Both the position numbers and the translations under genes were made by a program. 64,000 bases of DNA from Spirochaetes bacterium GWF1_51_8 (GTDB lineage Bacteria; Spirochaetota; Brevinematia; Brevinematales; GWF1-51-8), in NCBI GenBank assembly GCA_001829415.1, contig MIBE01000053.1:79192-143191 (forward strand). Reading direction: 5' to 3'. Below are positions 9,371 to 18,305 of the stretch, piece by piece (position 1 is the first letter of the stretch; the number at the start of each line of letters is the position of its first letter). A model generated the notes under the pieces. The model was not told the DNA's origin. It did not search any database and was given only the letters and a program-made list of their open reading frames with translations.

Positions 9371-9530
9371 TCATGTAGATATTTCCAATTCCTGACGAGT
9401 GATAGGTTCCATCAGTTTAATGCGGGGTTGTCCGGCCTGTTTCAAGCAGACACGGAAAACTCCAGCGAGGGGTTTATGTCCCGGAAGCATGCGGCAGGAT
9501 GCGGCCTCACTCGCCGTCTCAGACGGCAAG
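9371..9530 (-). other. Open, possibly degenerate coding remnant downstream of the cytidylyltransferase
   Basis: A reading frame of about 50 codons overlaps the end of the upstream gene in another frame and stops at TGA 9373-9371. Its product contains LAGVFRVCLKQAGQPRIKL, which loosely recalls the end of nicotinate phosphoribosyltransferases. There is no start or ribosome site. The stretch 9312-9518 otherwise shows nothing recognisable. Confidence 0.2.
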
Positions 9531-10241
9531 AGACTGGCGGCCCAATTCCGCTGGCACGGCGCGTGTCATCCGGCAGTAATGAACGATGTCTTCCATACTG
9601 ATATACGGCTTCGGGGCGAAAAACTCGAACAAGCCGTTCACATGATAATAGTCCTGCTGGGTGTCCACTGTCACACGGGCGTTCGGCTCGTAGTAAATTC
9701 CGGTCGATACCGGTTCGAGCACCTTAAAGAACTGACGGTTCTTGTACAGATAGGGCGTGACATGTTCGAGATCGTAGATCTGCGAGGCCGAACGGTATGC
9801 CATAGCGAGCGAGTCTGCGGAAATCACCTCGACCCCCGTCCCGAGCGGTATCCCGAGGTAATGGGTCAGGTCGGCCTCCGCGTCGAGGTGCATTTCCACG
9901 GCCTTGTCGAGGAAATCGGGGTCTGTTAACGGGTTATCGCCGGTAACACGGACGACAAAGTCCGAATCGTACTTTTTCGCCGCCTTATGAAAACGGTCGA
10001 GGACATTATCCTTGCTTCCCGCGAAGTATTTGACGAAATCGTAATCGGCGAGGATGCTCCTGAGCGGGGAAAGCGATTCTTCGGTCGTCGCGATAATGAT
10101 GTGCCGGATGTATTCCGAAAGTGTCAGCCGTTCGATGATATGCGCCACTAACGGTTTCCCGAGGATCGGCAGAGCGGCCTTTCCGGGAAGCCTCGACGAA
10201 TCCATGCGTACCTGTAGTACCGCGTCTATGGCGTATTTCAT
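9519..10241 (-). CDS. SpsF-like cytidylyltransferase
   Basis: 240 residues. The N terminus has the nucleotidyltransferase pattern QVRMDSSRLPGKAALPILGKP, then GSKDNVLDRF and VVRVTGDNPLTDP, all typical of the SpsF/acylneuraminate cytidylyltransferase group that activates sugars with CTP. RVTVDTQQDY near the end is also diagnostic. The likely role is making a CMP-sugar for surface glycans. The glycosyltransferase gene 13 bp upstream supports this. The exact sugar cannot be read from the sequence. Confidence 0.88.
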   Translation of the reverse strand: MKYAIDAVLQVRMDSSRLPGKAALPILGKPLVAHIIERLTLSEYIRHIIIATTEESLSPLRSILADYDFVKYFAGSKDNVLDRFHKAAKKYDSDFVVRVTGDNPLTDPDFLDKAVEMHLDAEADLTHYLGIPLGTGVEVISADSLAMAYRSASQIYDLEHVTPYLYKNRQFFKVLEPVSTGIYYEPNARVTVDTQQDYYHVNGLFEFFAPKPYISMEDIVHYCRMTRAVPAELGRQSLAV

Positions 10242-10254
10242 AAATCCTCCTTGC

Positions 10255-11217
10255 CTAATCCAGGTCTCTGTTCACTGTGCGGAACACCGTCATATCGTCC
10301 ACCGCGACCTGCTTATTCGAGGCCGTGTTCGCGCGGACTTCGCGGATCGCCTTCATCAGTTGACCGATCTTGCCGAAACGGAAAGTAAAAATCCATTTGA
10401 GGATGATAAAAAAGATCGTCCTGCCTCTTCCGCGTGTGATACTTTTATCTGAGAACTGGGAATAGTTGAAACGGATATAGTCCGCGTCGTTCGAATCGAA
10501 TTGGATATCGGGCTTGGGCGCGCCGAGGAGCCGCACCTTGAAATCCGTCACCTGCAGGATCAGATAGCTCTGCCGCCAGATCGAGAGGCCCAATTCCGCG
10601 AGACAGAAACGGGGATCGCGGTAGTCCGAAAGTTCCATTGCTGTGGAGAGGAACATGTCGCGGTTAATGATGAAGCACGGGTATTTCGGGTAGAACGACG
10701 AAAGCGCAGTGCCCTTTTTATCGATAGAGATTGTGTCGAGGAAACCGTTCTTCAGCGACGCCTTCACTATATTCGGTACCGGTTCCTCGTACTGGTTGAG
10801 TATCTCCGGTATCAGAAGACCCGTACTGTTCTGCGAGAAGTAGGTTTGAAGGATTTCCATATCGATCGATTTGATTTTGAAGTCTTCGTCGATCATTAGG
10901 ACGAAACGGGAAAGACTCTCGCGTATTCCGAGGGTGATGACTTGAGAAAGGTCGAGTTTTTCCTTAGGTAGGAGAATCCTGAGCGCGGGAAAGCTCGCGA
11001 GAAGCCTGTCGTACTTATAGCCCTCTTTATCGACATTGATCAGCAGGACTTCCGTTTTGAAAACCGTCTGGGTGGTAAAGTTATAGATGGAATTGATCGT
11101 ATCGACCGGATCGGACAGCTTATTGATCACGAGGCACACCGTCAGGTCGATAGCGAGCTTCTTACCGTCTTTCCGCGTGGTAAAGTTTGATAATTCCGTG
11201 TAGTCGGGAAGTACCAT
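10255..11217 (-). CDS. GT2-like glycosyltransferase, divergent
   Basis: 320 residues with a GT-A start (DLTVCLVINKLSDPVDTINSI, strand and helix near residues 24-44) and a region around VLMIDEDFKI (about 106-115) where the metal-binding DxD would lie; here it reads DED. The C-terminal third is basic, with a hydrophobic stretch FFIILKWIFTF that may lie on the membrane. It is 13 bp ahead of the cytidylyltransferase, so the pair probably builds one surface polymer. Donor and acceptor are unknown. GGGAG precedes the ATG. Confidence 0.65.
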   Translation of the reverse strand: MVLPDYTELSNFTTRKDGKKLAIDLTVCLVINKLSDPVDTINSIYNFTTQTVFKTEVLLINVDKEGYKYDRLLASFPALRILLPKEKLDLSQVITLGIRESLSRFVLMIDEDFKIKSIDMEILQTYFSQNSTGLLIPEILNQYEEPVPNIVKASLKNGFLDTISIDKKGTALSSFYPKYPCFIINRDMFLSTAMELSDYRDPRFCLAELGLSIWRQSYLILQVTDFKVRLLGAPKPDIQFDSNDADYIRFNYSQFSDKSITRGRGRTIFFIILKWIFTFRFGKIGQLMKAIREVRANTASNKQVAVDDMTVFRTVNRDLD

Positions 11218-11292
11218 GCAAGTCTCCCTTTTCTTTCTCTTTATTCCTATCGGAATAAACAGAAAAATGACGAGACCGGCGGGCGGGAAAAG

Positions 11293-11928
11293 TTATTCTT
11301 TTTTTTCTTCCGTTTTTTCGGCAGACTTATCGCCGTCTTTCTTTCCGCTGATCAGTTTCGCGATATTGCTCCGGTGCATGACAATGATGAGGAGCGCCGC
11401 CGCGATTGTAACTACCATGACGACAGTCCGGTGCGGTTCAAGGATGACGATAGTGATGGGTAGCGCGATTGCCGCGACTATCGAGCCGATTGCGACCACC
11501 TTCGTGATGAGATAAAGCAGGAGGAACACGCCAATCGCGATCGCGCATGGTATCGGGGCGATTACGAGGAATACCCCGGCCGCCGTGGCGACACCCTTAC
11601 CCCCCTTGAACTTGACATAAACCGGGAAGAGATGCCCGAGGATCGACGCCATCCCCACGATCATCATGCTGAGATCGAGGTCGGCGGCCACAGTTCCGAT
11701 CAGGCGGACTATCAGCACCGGGATCGCACCCTTGAGACAGTCGAGGATGAAGATCGGGACGAATCCGCCCCAAAATCCGAACTGACGTCCGACATTGGTC
11801 GCGCCGATATTCCCGGAGCCGACCTTGCGGATATCCACGCCGCGCATCTTCGAGTAGATAAGGCCGAACGGGATCGAGCCGAAAAGGTATGCCGCTGCTG
11901 TGACGGCGATCAGGATTTCTATGGACAT
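11293..11928 (-). CDS. plsY: Acyl-phosphate:glycerol-3-phosphate acyltransferase PlsY
   Basis: 211 residues. The three PlsY loops are present: GSIPFG at residues 17-22 with VGSGNIGATNVGR near 37-49, and HLFPVYVKFKGGKGVATAAG near 101-120. There are about five membrane helices. The enzyme acylates glycerol 3-phosphate from acyl phosphate in the first step of phospholipid synthesis. The tail after the last helix is charged (GKKDGDKSAEKTEEKKE). An OLD-like gene ends 3 bp upstream of its start, so the two share a transcript. Confidence 0.96.
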   Translation of the reverse strand: MSIEILIAVTAAAYLFGSIPFGLIYSKMRGVDIRKVGSGNIGATNVGRQFGFWGGFVPIFILDCLKGAIPVLIVRLIGTVAADLDLSMMIVGMASILGHLFPVYVKFKGGKGVATAAGVFLVIAPIPCAIAIGVFLLLYLITKVVAIGSIVAAIALPITIVILEPHRTVVMVVTIAAALLIIVMHRSNIAKLISGKKDGDKSAEKTEEKKE

Positions 11929-11931
11929 AGG

Positions 11932-13668
11932 TTATTCCTCCGATTGAATAATTGCTTCGGCTCGTCTGGCTACTTCGTAGATTGCATCGAGCTTTTCAGT
12001 AACCTCGGGGTCGATTTCTTCAGGTTTGGCATATTGAAGTAGTAAATAATATTTTGATTTATTCATAATTGACGAACTTTGATTAGTTTGTAACAGGTAG
12101 GTCTCGAAAATTTTATCTAAGAAATCATCTGTCATTTTTGTATCATTCCACCAAGAATCTGTAGGATTTTCCAATGCAACTGGTGGTATTCTTTTATTGA
12201 TGATTTCGTTCAAGAGAGGTATGTTTTGTTGGAAGAACAAACCTGAAAAATTTAAATTTTCTAGATACCTAGTTAAAGTATAAGGAATGGGAATATAGTT
12301 TTCAATTTCCCGTCTGTTCCACGACAATGTAATAAAATCAGAAATATCTGTCGGGGGTAATTGTTTTGTTTTATCAGTAAGTAAAACTCCTAACAAATCA
12401 TTTTGTGCATTTTTCATCGCTGAAAAATGCTTTAGTGCTTCATTAATCTGATCATTGTGTAAAAAATACACAAAAGGTTTATTTAAATAGGGTAGTGACT
12501 CAGTTTTTTTCAATTTTGCAAATTCACGTAAAATTTTCAGATCAGTATCACCTTCCAAATAAAGAATCCATCTATTTTGATTTGCTAGAAAATATTGCTC
12601 CATTCCATACTTTGATAAAGATGAAATCAAATGTTTTTTATTTCCTTCGTTTAGTAACAGCTGTTTATTAATTAAAAAAGTATAAATCAAATCATTTGAA
12701 AACGCTTCATTAATAATTACCTCAGAATGAGATGCAATAATTATTTGAAAGTTTGATTTTTTTATTTCATGGGTTAATCTATTATAGATTTCTCTTTGTC
12801 TTAAGACTTCCAAATGTGCATCGGGTTCATCTATTAGAAGAATAGTACTGTCGTGTGTGTAAATATAAGAGAAAATCAATAAAACTTGAAGAAGTCCACG
12901 ACCAGAGTTTAAAATATTTAGTTCTTTTTTATTTTCTTTATATGTTAAATCAATTTGTCCGTTAATAGAATTATATGTAGGTGCTTGTAATTCAATTAAA
13001 AATAAATCTTCCATCAATTCTTTTAACTTTTGCCATTTATCATTTTTATGTGTATCAGAATCGCTGTATAAATTCCAGCATAGGTTTCTTAGTACTTGCG
13101 CGGTCTGTCCCTCCCCAATTCTTGCATTTATAGATCCCATTTCAAGTTTATCTTCGGTGGAGGAAAGACCCGACATGGGGGGTAAATACCCGACTTTTTC
13201 ATTTATGATAGATAAATGTTGATAAAGCTTTTTTCCAGTAAGAGTATCATCATCACTTAAAATTCGGCAATAAATTGATTCCTGATTACCATAGATAAAT
13301 TCAAATCCAATAGTCCATTTTTGATTATTTGTTTCTCCATCAGCAATAATTTCAATATTTATATTCTCAGTTTTTCCTTTATCAATTCCTTTTCTAACAT
13401 TATATGATTTCCAAAGCTGTATCGCATGGCTGTTAGGAATTGCTAAGATATTTTTCCTGTTTATGGTTAATCCGGTTGTTCTTTTTGAATTTGGTTTTGT
13501 AGCCAAGTGACTCTTCCATGAATTAAGTCCCAGTTCCCATAAATAAATCGCCTGTAACGCCGTGGTTTTGCCGTAATTATTCGGACCGACGAAAACAACG
13601 ACAGAATCAAGGTCGAACTCGGTTTTTTCAAATCGCTTGAAGTTCTTAATCTTGATTTTTTTTATCAT
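11932..13668 (-). CDS. OLD-like ATPase with TOPRIM-type domain
   Basis: 578 residues. An ABC-type ATPase head has Walker A GPNNYGKT (residues 28-35), the signature-like LNSGRGLLQ, Walker B TILLIDEPDAHLE and the H-loop IIIASHS. The C-terminal part has LYLEGDTDLKIL, the acidic start of a TOPRIM nuclease domain, later LLTDKTKQ and WNRREIENY, as in OLD-family nucleases. OLD proteins act in phage exclusion alone or with a helicase partner; none is seen here. Composition is odd: 20% G+C in one central line (12901-12960) but 47% near the 5' end (13561-13620), so the middle looks foreign. It is inserted with 3-bp gaps between glyS and plsY. Confidence 0.82.
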   Translation of the reverse strand: MIKKIKIKNFKRFEKTEFDLDSVVVFVGPNNYGKTTALQAIYLWELGLNSWKSHLATKPNSKRTTGLTINRKNILAIPNSHAIQLWKSYNVRKGIDKGKTENINIEIIADGETNNQKWTIGFEFIYGNQESIYCRILSDDDTLTGKKLYQHLSIINEKVGYLPPMSGLSSTEDKLEMGSINARIGEGQTAQVLRNLCWNLYSDSDTHKNDKWQKLKELMEDLFLIELQAPTYNSINGQIDLTYKENKKELNILNSGRGLLQVLLIFSYIYTHDSTILLIDEPDAHLEVLRQREIYNRLTHEIKKSNFQIIIASHSEVIINEAFSNDLIYTFLINKQLLLNEGNKKHLISSLSKYGMEQYFLANQNRWILYLEGDTDLKILREFAKLKKTESLPYLNKPFVYFLHNDQINEALKHFSAMKNAQNDLLGVLLTDKTKQLPPTDISDFITLSWNRREIENYIPIPYTLTRYLENLNFSGLFFQQNIPLLNEIINKRIPPVALENPTDSWWNDTKMTDDFLDKIFETYLLQTNQSSSIMNKSKYYLLLQYAKPEEIDPEVTEKLDAIYEVARRAEAIIQSEE

Positions 13669-13671
13669 TTT

Positions 13672-15738
13672 CTACTCCACCACGAGCTTTTCAAAATCGA
13701 TGAACTGCATAAATAGGCCGTCGATCCCGCCGAGGAGCGCGATCCTGTTGTCTTTCAGTGCCTCGTCCTTATCCATCACGAGGACGTCGTCGAAGAAACG
13801 GTCGACCGGCTCGCGGAAACTGGTCAGTATCATGACTGAATTCTTATAGTCCTTTTTATTGAGCGTATCCGTGAATACCTTTTCGCTCTTCGAGTACGCC
13901 TCGAAAAGAATTTTCTCGGCCTCTTCTTTCAGCAGGCCGTCCTTCACCCCGATATTCTTATGACCGCGGATGATGTTCTTCACCCGTTTGAACGCTACCG
14001 CGAGGTTCGTAAAGTCCTCGGTCTTGCGGGCTTCGTGGATCGCCTTGATACGCAGGTAGGAGTCGTAGATATCCGATACGTCGTTCAGGATACCGGCCTC
14101 GATCTCGTCGTAGGCGAACTCGTATTCCTTGAAAACGGTTTTGATACGCGTGGTGATGAACGACAACAGCTCTTTCTTGAAATCGGACTTGTCCACCGCG
14201 AGGAACTCGTGGTAGAGCGGAAGGATTTCCTCGAACAGTTTGCCCCAATCGAGATGGATCTCTTTTTCGATCAGGATTCGGATGATACCGAGGGTCTGAC
14301 GGCGGAGAGCGTAGGGGTCCTTCGAGCCGGTGACATAACGCCCCTGGGCGTAGAGCGCGAACAAGTTATCGATGCGGTCGGCGAGCGAGACGAGGATGCC
14401 TTCCTTCAACGACGGTAGACTGTCGCCGGAAAATTTCGGCAGGTAATGCTCCCTGACCGATACGGCTACCTCTTTCTTTTCGCCGGAATTGAGGGCGTAG
14501 TAATACCCCATCGTACCCTGGAGCTCGTCGAACTCGTTGACCATGCTGGTGACGAGGTCGGCCTTACAGAGGTATGCCGCGCGGAGGGCGTTCTCGGTTG
14601 AATCTTGATATCCGATCTTCGGCGCGATATAGGTGACAAGCCTCTGCATCCGTTCGGCCTTCTGGTAAAGACTGCCGAGACCTTTCGCGAACGTGACGTT
14701 CTTCAGCCCGTCGACATACTCATCGAACTTGCGCTTGCGGTCTTCTTCCCAGAAGAATTTTCCGTCCTTGAAACGCGCGCGGATGACCCGTTCGTTCCCT
14801 TCTATGACATTATTGTTCGGTTTGATATTCGCCGTGATGATGAAGTTGTTCACGAGGTCGCCGTCCACGTCTCTCAGCGGGACGAACATCTGGTGGTCGA
14901 TCATTTCCGAGATCAGGACTTCCGGCGGTAACGAGAGGAATTCCTCCTCGAACTTGCCGACCGCTATCTGGGGATACTCGGTCAGGTTCACAAGCGTATC
15001 GACGAGCTCGTTTGTCAGCACGGGCTTTGTGTTCAGGCGCTCGGCGGTCTTCTCGATCATATCGAGGATCATTTCCTTACGCTGGTCGTTATCAGCGAAC
15101 ACGTTCTGTTCCTTGAGCGCCTGCTTATAGTCGAGCGCGTTGTTGATCGTGAATCCCTCGTTATGCAGGAGCCGGTGGCCGTAGGATGTGTTTCCCGAAC
15201 GGATATTCTCTATACTGAAATCGATGATGTCCTTATTGAACAGGCAGACTATCCAGCGGATTGGGCGGACGAAAGCGGTCTGGAAATTCGCCCACCGCAT
15301 GGCCTTGGGGAAAGAGAGGGAAAGGATGACGCCCTTCAGGAGTTTCGGTAGAAGGGACTCGGTCATTTCACCGCCTTCGTTTTTTGTGAGGAAGACGTAG
15401 AAACTCCCCTTCAGGTCGCGCTTTTCGATCTCGCCGAGCTTGGCCTTATTCCCAGCGAGAAAGCCTTCGAGGGCTTTCGTAGGCTTGCCGTCCTTATCGA
15501 ACGCGTTATTCCAATCGGGGCCTTTTTTTTCAACAGAGCGTGATGCGGTCAATTCTTCGACATCGGTAAGCTGGACGGCGAGACGGCGGGGCGTACCGTA
15601 GACGAATATCTTACCGAACTCGATCCCCGCGCCCTTCAGTTTCTCGATAGTGATCTCTTTCAGTTGCCGGATGGTGTCGGTGAGGATCCCGTGCGGGATT
15701 TCTTCTACCCCGAGTTCGAGAAGAAGGTTCTTGCTCAT
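13672..15738 (-). CDS. glyS: Glycine-tRNA ligase beta subunit
   Basis: 688 residues, the normal length for the bacterial beta subunit. The N terminus LLLELGVEEIPHG and the segments YGTPRRLAV, FPKAMRW and FVRPIRWIV are diagnostic. With the alpha subunit (GlyQ) it charges tRNA-Gly. glyQ is not adjacent and not in the window, which is unusual because glyQS are commonly together. The gene leads a leftward run with the OLD-like gene and plsY. AAGGAGCGATTT precedes its ATG. Confidence 0.96.
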   Translation of the reverse strand: MSKNLLLELGVEEIPHGILTDTIRQLKEITIEKLKGAGIEFGKIFVYGTPRRLAVQLTDVEELTASRSVEKKGPDWNNAFDKDGKPTKALEGFLAGNKAKLGEIEKRDLKGSFYVFLTKNEGGEMTESLLPKLLKGVILSLSFPKAMRWANFQTAFVRPIRWIVCLFNKDIIDFSIENIRSGNTSYGHRLLHNEGFTINNALDYKQALKEQNVFADNDQRKEMILDMIEKTAERLNTKPVLTNELVDTLVNLTEYPQIAVGKFEEEFLSLPPEVLISEMIDHQMFVPLRDVDGDLVNNFIITANIKPNNNVIEGNERVIRARFKDGKFFWEEDRKRKFDEYVDGLKNVTFAKGLGSLYQKAERMQRLVTYIAPKIGYQDSTENALRAAYLCKADLVTSMVNEFDELQGTMGYYYALNSGEKKEVAVSVREHYLPKFSGDSLPSLKEGILVSLADRIDNLFALYAQGRYVTGSKDPYALRRQTLGIIRILIEKEIHLDWGKLFEEILPLYHEFLAVDKSDFKKELLSFITTRIKTVFKEYEFAYDEIEAGILNDVSDIYDSYLRIKAIHEARKTEDFTNLAVAFKRVKNIIRGHKNIGVKDGLLKEEAEKILFEAYSKSEKVFTDTLNKKDYKNSVMILTSFREPVDRFFDDVLVMDKDEALKDNRIALLGGIDGLFMQFIDFEKLVVE

Positions 15739-15892
15739 AAATCGCTCCTTTGAAAATGAATGCCGTGAGAGTAAATAACGTAATTCAGGCAGGCTATATA
15801 GATATCCGGCCGAGCCCGATCGCGTTTATCGCAGTTCGAAACAGCGACCGTAAATTATAATTGTTCCGGTATGAAAATACAAGTCTTATTAC

Positions 15893-15968
15893 AAGTCACT
15901 TTTAAATATCTGGCCAAGGAAGTGACCATTGGACGTTTTATTCGTAATATATAGATAACTAACAGTAG
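15893..15968 (-). repeat. Family 1 dispersed repeat, reverse orientation
   Basis: Read on the minus strand the core AACGTCCAATGGTCACTTCC spans 15935-15916 and the right end is TATTTAAAAGTGACT. It fills much of the 323-bp space between glyS and the FecR lipoprotein; the remainder holds only the promoter at 16006-16034. Confidence 0.7.
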
Positions 15969-16005
15969 AGCAAATGGAAGCGCCTGATAATCAAAACGTT
16001 TTTTC

Positions 16006-16034
16006 TTGTGATTTTTAATAAAATGATATATATT
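16006..16034 (+). promoter_or_regulatory. Probable promoter of the FecR lipoprotein
   Basis: TTGTGA at 16006-16011, 17 bp, TATATT at 16029-16034; AGGAGG follows at 16051-16056. Confidence 0.5.
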
Positions 16035-16061
16035 GATATGAGTTCCAATCAGGAGGATTAT

Positions 16062-17222
16062 ATGAGAAAAAGTGTTTTGTCCTTATTCATCATGATATCC
16101 GCCGGCATACTTTTATACAGCGGATGCGGCGATCAGGGCACTGTGAAGACCGGGCCCGTGCAGTATGTAATCGAATCATTTTCCGGCGATGTCAAGGTCT
16201 CCCATAACGACGGGAAAGATTGGATGGCCGCCGAATCCGATATGATGCTTTCCGAGAACGATATCGTAAAAACCGGCGCTAAGTCCTATGTCGATATCAT
16301 TATGCCCGACCGCGGTATCTTCCGTGTGTCCTACGATACGGAAATCGTGCTGAAGAAGCTTTCCGGCGGCGTCGAGAGTATCGGTGTCAACAAGGGTAAG
16401 GTCGCTATCAATGTCATCAATAAGCTGAACGAGAAAGAGACATTCAAGGTCGAGTCCGAAAGCTCGGTCGCTCTTGTCCGCGGGACGGAATTTGTCGTCA
16501 GTGTCGACGATGACGGTTCGGTCGTAGCGGTAAAGGACGGCACGGTCAATATGGTCGAAAACATCGAGATCACGGTCGCCGATCCCGCCTTGAAGGCGCA
16601 GATCGAAGCCAAGCTTCAGGTTCCTGTCAGCTCGATGGAACAAGCTAAGATGAATAAGGCCGATTCCCAGAAGATGGAAGTCGCGCTCAATACGGCGATC
16701 AAAGAAGCGAAGAACGACGAAGAAGTATTGAAAGCGGTCGAAGATGTCCGTGAGGAATACGAAGTCGAGAAGACCCCTGCCGATCAGGAAGTCCTCGATA
16801 CCGAATTCTCCGAGATCAACAAGCCCGAGAAACTGAAAAAGGTCAACGGGCCGTCCAAGGCCGATAAAGACGCTCTCGAAGAACTCGGCAAGGATGTGGG
16901 AATGGGCAAGACCGGCGATAAGGTCGGCCCCAACGCTACCACTATCGAAGAGGATATCAAGAACCAGGAAGTCGAAAAGCTCATGGATAAAGTCGGGACC
17001 AATAGCGGCGGAATGGGCAAAGACGGAAAGAAAGTGATCGGCGAAAAGGTCGGCGATAAGACCAGCACGATTCAGGAAGATATCGAAAACGACGAAGCCG
17101 GAAAGCTCCTCGAGAAGAAGAAACAGGACTCGAAGAAGAGCGATACCGAGCCCGCTCCTACCGACAACAAAAAGCCCGGCCCCGGCGGTAAAGGTAAGAG
17201 CATGCTTGACAGCTTAAAGTAA
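16062..17222 (+). CDS. FecR-domain lipoprotein with a long charged tail
   Basis: 386 residues from the ATG with AGGAGG 5 bp upstream; an earlier frame start lacks such a site. The signal peptide ends with LLYSGC, so the protein is lipidated. A FecR-type beta domain follows (about 45-165), including SSVALVRGTEFVVSV. The second half is rich in Glu, Lys and Asp, with two similar blocks containing GDKVGPNATTIEEDI and GDKTSTIQEDIEND, and is probably extended or coiled. FecR domains occur in signal sensors and in secreted scaffold proteins; no sigma factor neighbour is present, so a structural or envelope role is more likely. Confidence 0.8.
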   Translation: MRKSVLSLFIMISAGILLYSGCGDQGTVKTGPVQYVIESFSGDVKVSHNDGKDWMAAESDMMLSENDIVKTGAKSYVDIIMPDRGIFRVSYDTEIVLKKLSGGVESIGVNKGKVAINVINKLNEKETFKVESESSVALVRGTEFVVSVDDDGSVVAVKDGTVNMVENIEITVADPALKAQIEAKLQVPVSSMEQAKMNKADSQKMEVALNTAIKEAKNDEEVLKAVEDVREEYEVEKTPADQEVLDTEFSEINKPEKLKKVNGPSKADKDALEELGKDVGMGKTGDKVGPNATTIEEDIKNQEVEKLMDKVGTNSGGMGKDGKKVIGEKVGDKTSTIQEDIENDEAGKLLEKKKQDSKKSDTEPAPTDNKKPGPGGKGKSMLDSLK

Positions 17223-17242
17223 AGTAAACAAGTTTTATATCG

Positions 17243-17270
17243 CCCGCCTTCGTCCGAAGGCGGGTTTTTT
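17243..17270 (+). terminator. Terminator of the FecR lipoprotein
   Basis: CCCGCCTTCG at 17243-17252 pairs with CGAAGGCGGG at 17255-17264, followed by six T. Confidence 0.88.
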
Positions 17271-17381
17271 ATTCCGGAATAAAACAATCCTACAATATGC
17301 AAAAAGCACTCATGGTTTCCCGTTTATTTCCGAAATACTATTGAGGGGCCGTCCGAACGGTTCCTGTTGGAGGAAAGCGAA

Positions 17382-18068
17382 ATGGAAAATCCCCGGATAT
17401 TGAAGGATGCGGACAGGACGTCGATCAGGTTTTACACCCTCGATAACAGGGTGGAGGATTCTGTCCGGAGGGAGATCGGGAACTTTTTTACGCTGAGGAA
17501 CAAGGGGGACTGGAACGACGTCATCTACTCCTGTGTGAAGGAGCTGATGGTCAACGCGTCCAAATCGAATATCAAGAAGACCTTTTTTATCGAAGCGAAG
17601 ATCAGCGAGCAGGACAAGGAAATCTACGAGATCGCGAAAACGAAAGTAAAGAAAATTATGCGCGAGGAATACTTCGCCTACATCCGGAATAAACTTATTA
17701 AACACGATCACGACGTCGTCGTCCAGTTTGAGGATGACGGAAAGGGCATCGTGATCTCGGTGACCAATCCCAACCCGTTACTGGCCGATGAGGAGGAGCG
17801 TATCCGTAAGGCGCTCCGCACGGCGATGTCCGGCGATTGTTCCGAATTGGCGTTATACTACGAGGACGAGGACGGCGCTGGCGAAGGCGCGTCGCTGGGC
17901 CTCATCATGATCGTCCAGCTCCTGCGTCAGCTCGAGATCGATCCGTCGCTCTTCAGGATCGGGGTGATCGAGGGCAACACGGTCGCGCGGATCGAAATTC
18001 CGCTGGACGGGAACTATACAGATAGACGGAAGAATCCGTCGAAACGCGGGAAATACGCCGCGGCGTAG
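17382..18068 (+). CDS. SpoIIAB/HATPase-like ATP-binding protein A
   Basis: 228 residues from the ATG with GGAGG 8 bp upstream; an in-frame TTG 15 bp earlier overlaps that site. It has an N box (CVKELMVNASKSN, E54 and N58), an asparagine/aspartate region around FEDDGKGIVISV, and a glycine box GEGASLGLIMIVQLL. This is a histidine-kinase-like ATPase fold without a phosphorylated histidine. A paralogue lies at 24362-25021 with the same spacing of boxes. Such stand-alone ATPases act as anti-sigma factors or serine kinases, or pair with regulators elsewhere. No anti-anti-sigma gene is beside it. Confidence 0.72.
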   Translation: MENPRILKDADRTSIRFYTLDNRVEDSVRREIGNFFTLRNKGDWNDVIYSCVKELMVNASKSNIKKTFFIEAKISEQDKEIYEIAKTKVKKIMREEYFAYIRNKLIKHDHDVVVQFEDDGKGIVISVTNPNPLLADEEERIRKALRTAMSGDCSELALYYEDEDGAGEGASLGLIMIVQLLRQLEIDPSLFRIGVIEGNTVARIEIPLDGNYTDRRKNPSKRGKYAAA

Positions 18069-18100
18069 AAAAAGGATATACCTGTGATTTAGCATGATAG

Positions 18101-18303
18101 AAAGGGGCTGTCTCAAAAGAATTCAAATTGCAGAAAAGTCTGTCACTGCCTGCCTTCTACGAAGGTAGACAGGCGAGCCGCAACGCGCCGAAGCAGTCCG
18201 TGTAACTATTTATCAGTTAACAAAACAGATTGCTTCACGAATTCTTCAAATTCGTTCGCAATGACAAAGGTTCTCTAAAGTATCCTTTTGGAAAAGCCCC
18301 TTT
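18101..18303. repeat. MITE-like element with terminal inverted repeats, containing family 2 sequence
   Basis: Left end AAAGGGGCTGTCTCAAAAGA matches the reverse complement of the right end, AAAGGGGCTTTTCCAAAAGG, with few differences. Inside are a palindromic segment CTTCTACGAAGGTAGACAGGC and family 2 pieces (GCCGAAGCAGTC, CAGATTGCTTC, TTCGCAATGACA). No transposase gene fits in 203 bp. The right end, AGCCCCTTTTTTT, could also terminate rightward transcription. Confidence 0.65.
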
Positions 18304-18305
18304 TT

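Noticed and set aside
9371..9530. A nicotinate phosphoribosyltransferase-like fragment
   Set aside because: The resemblance is limited to about 25 residues and there is no start or upstream half, so it is listed only as an uncertain remnant.
18153..18180. A possible attachment site because of the palindrome around CTACGAAGG
   Set aside because: The same motif occurs inside a family 1 repeat at 25.8 kb, and no integrase lies adjacent; it is better explained as repeat sequence.
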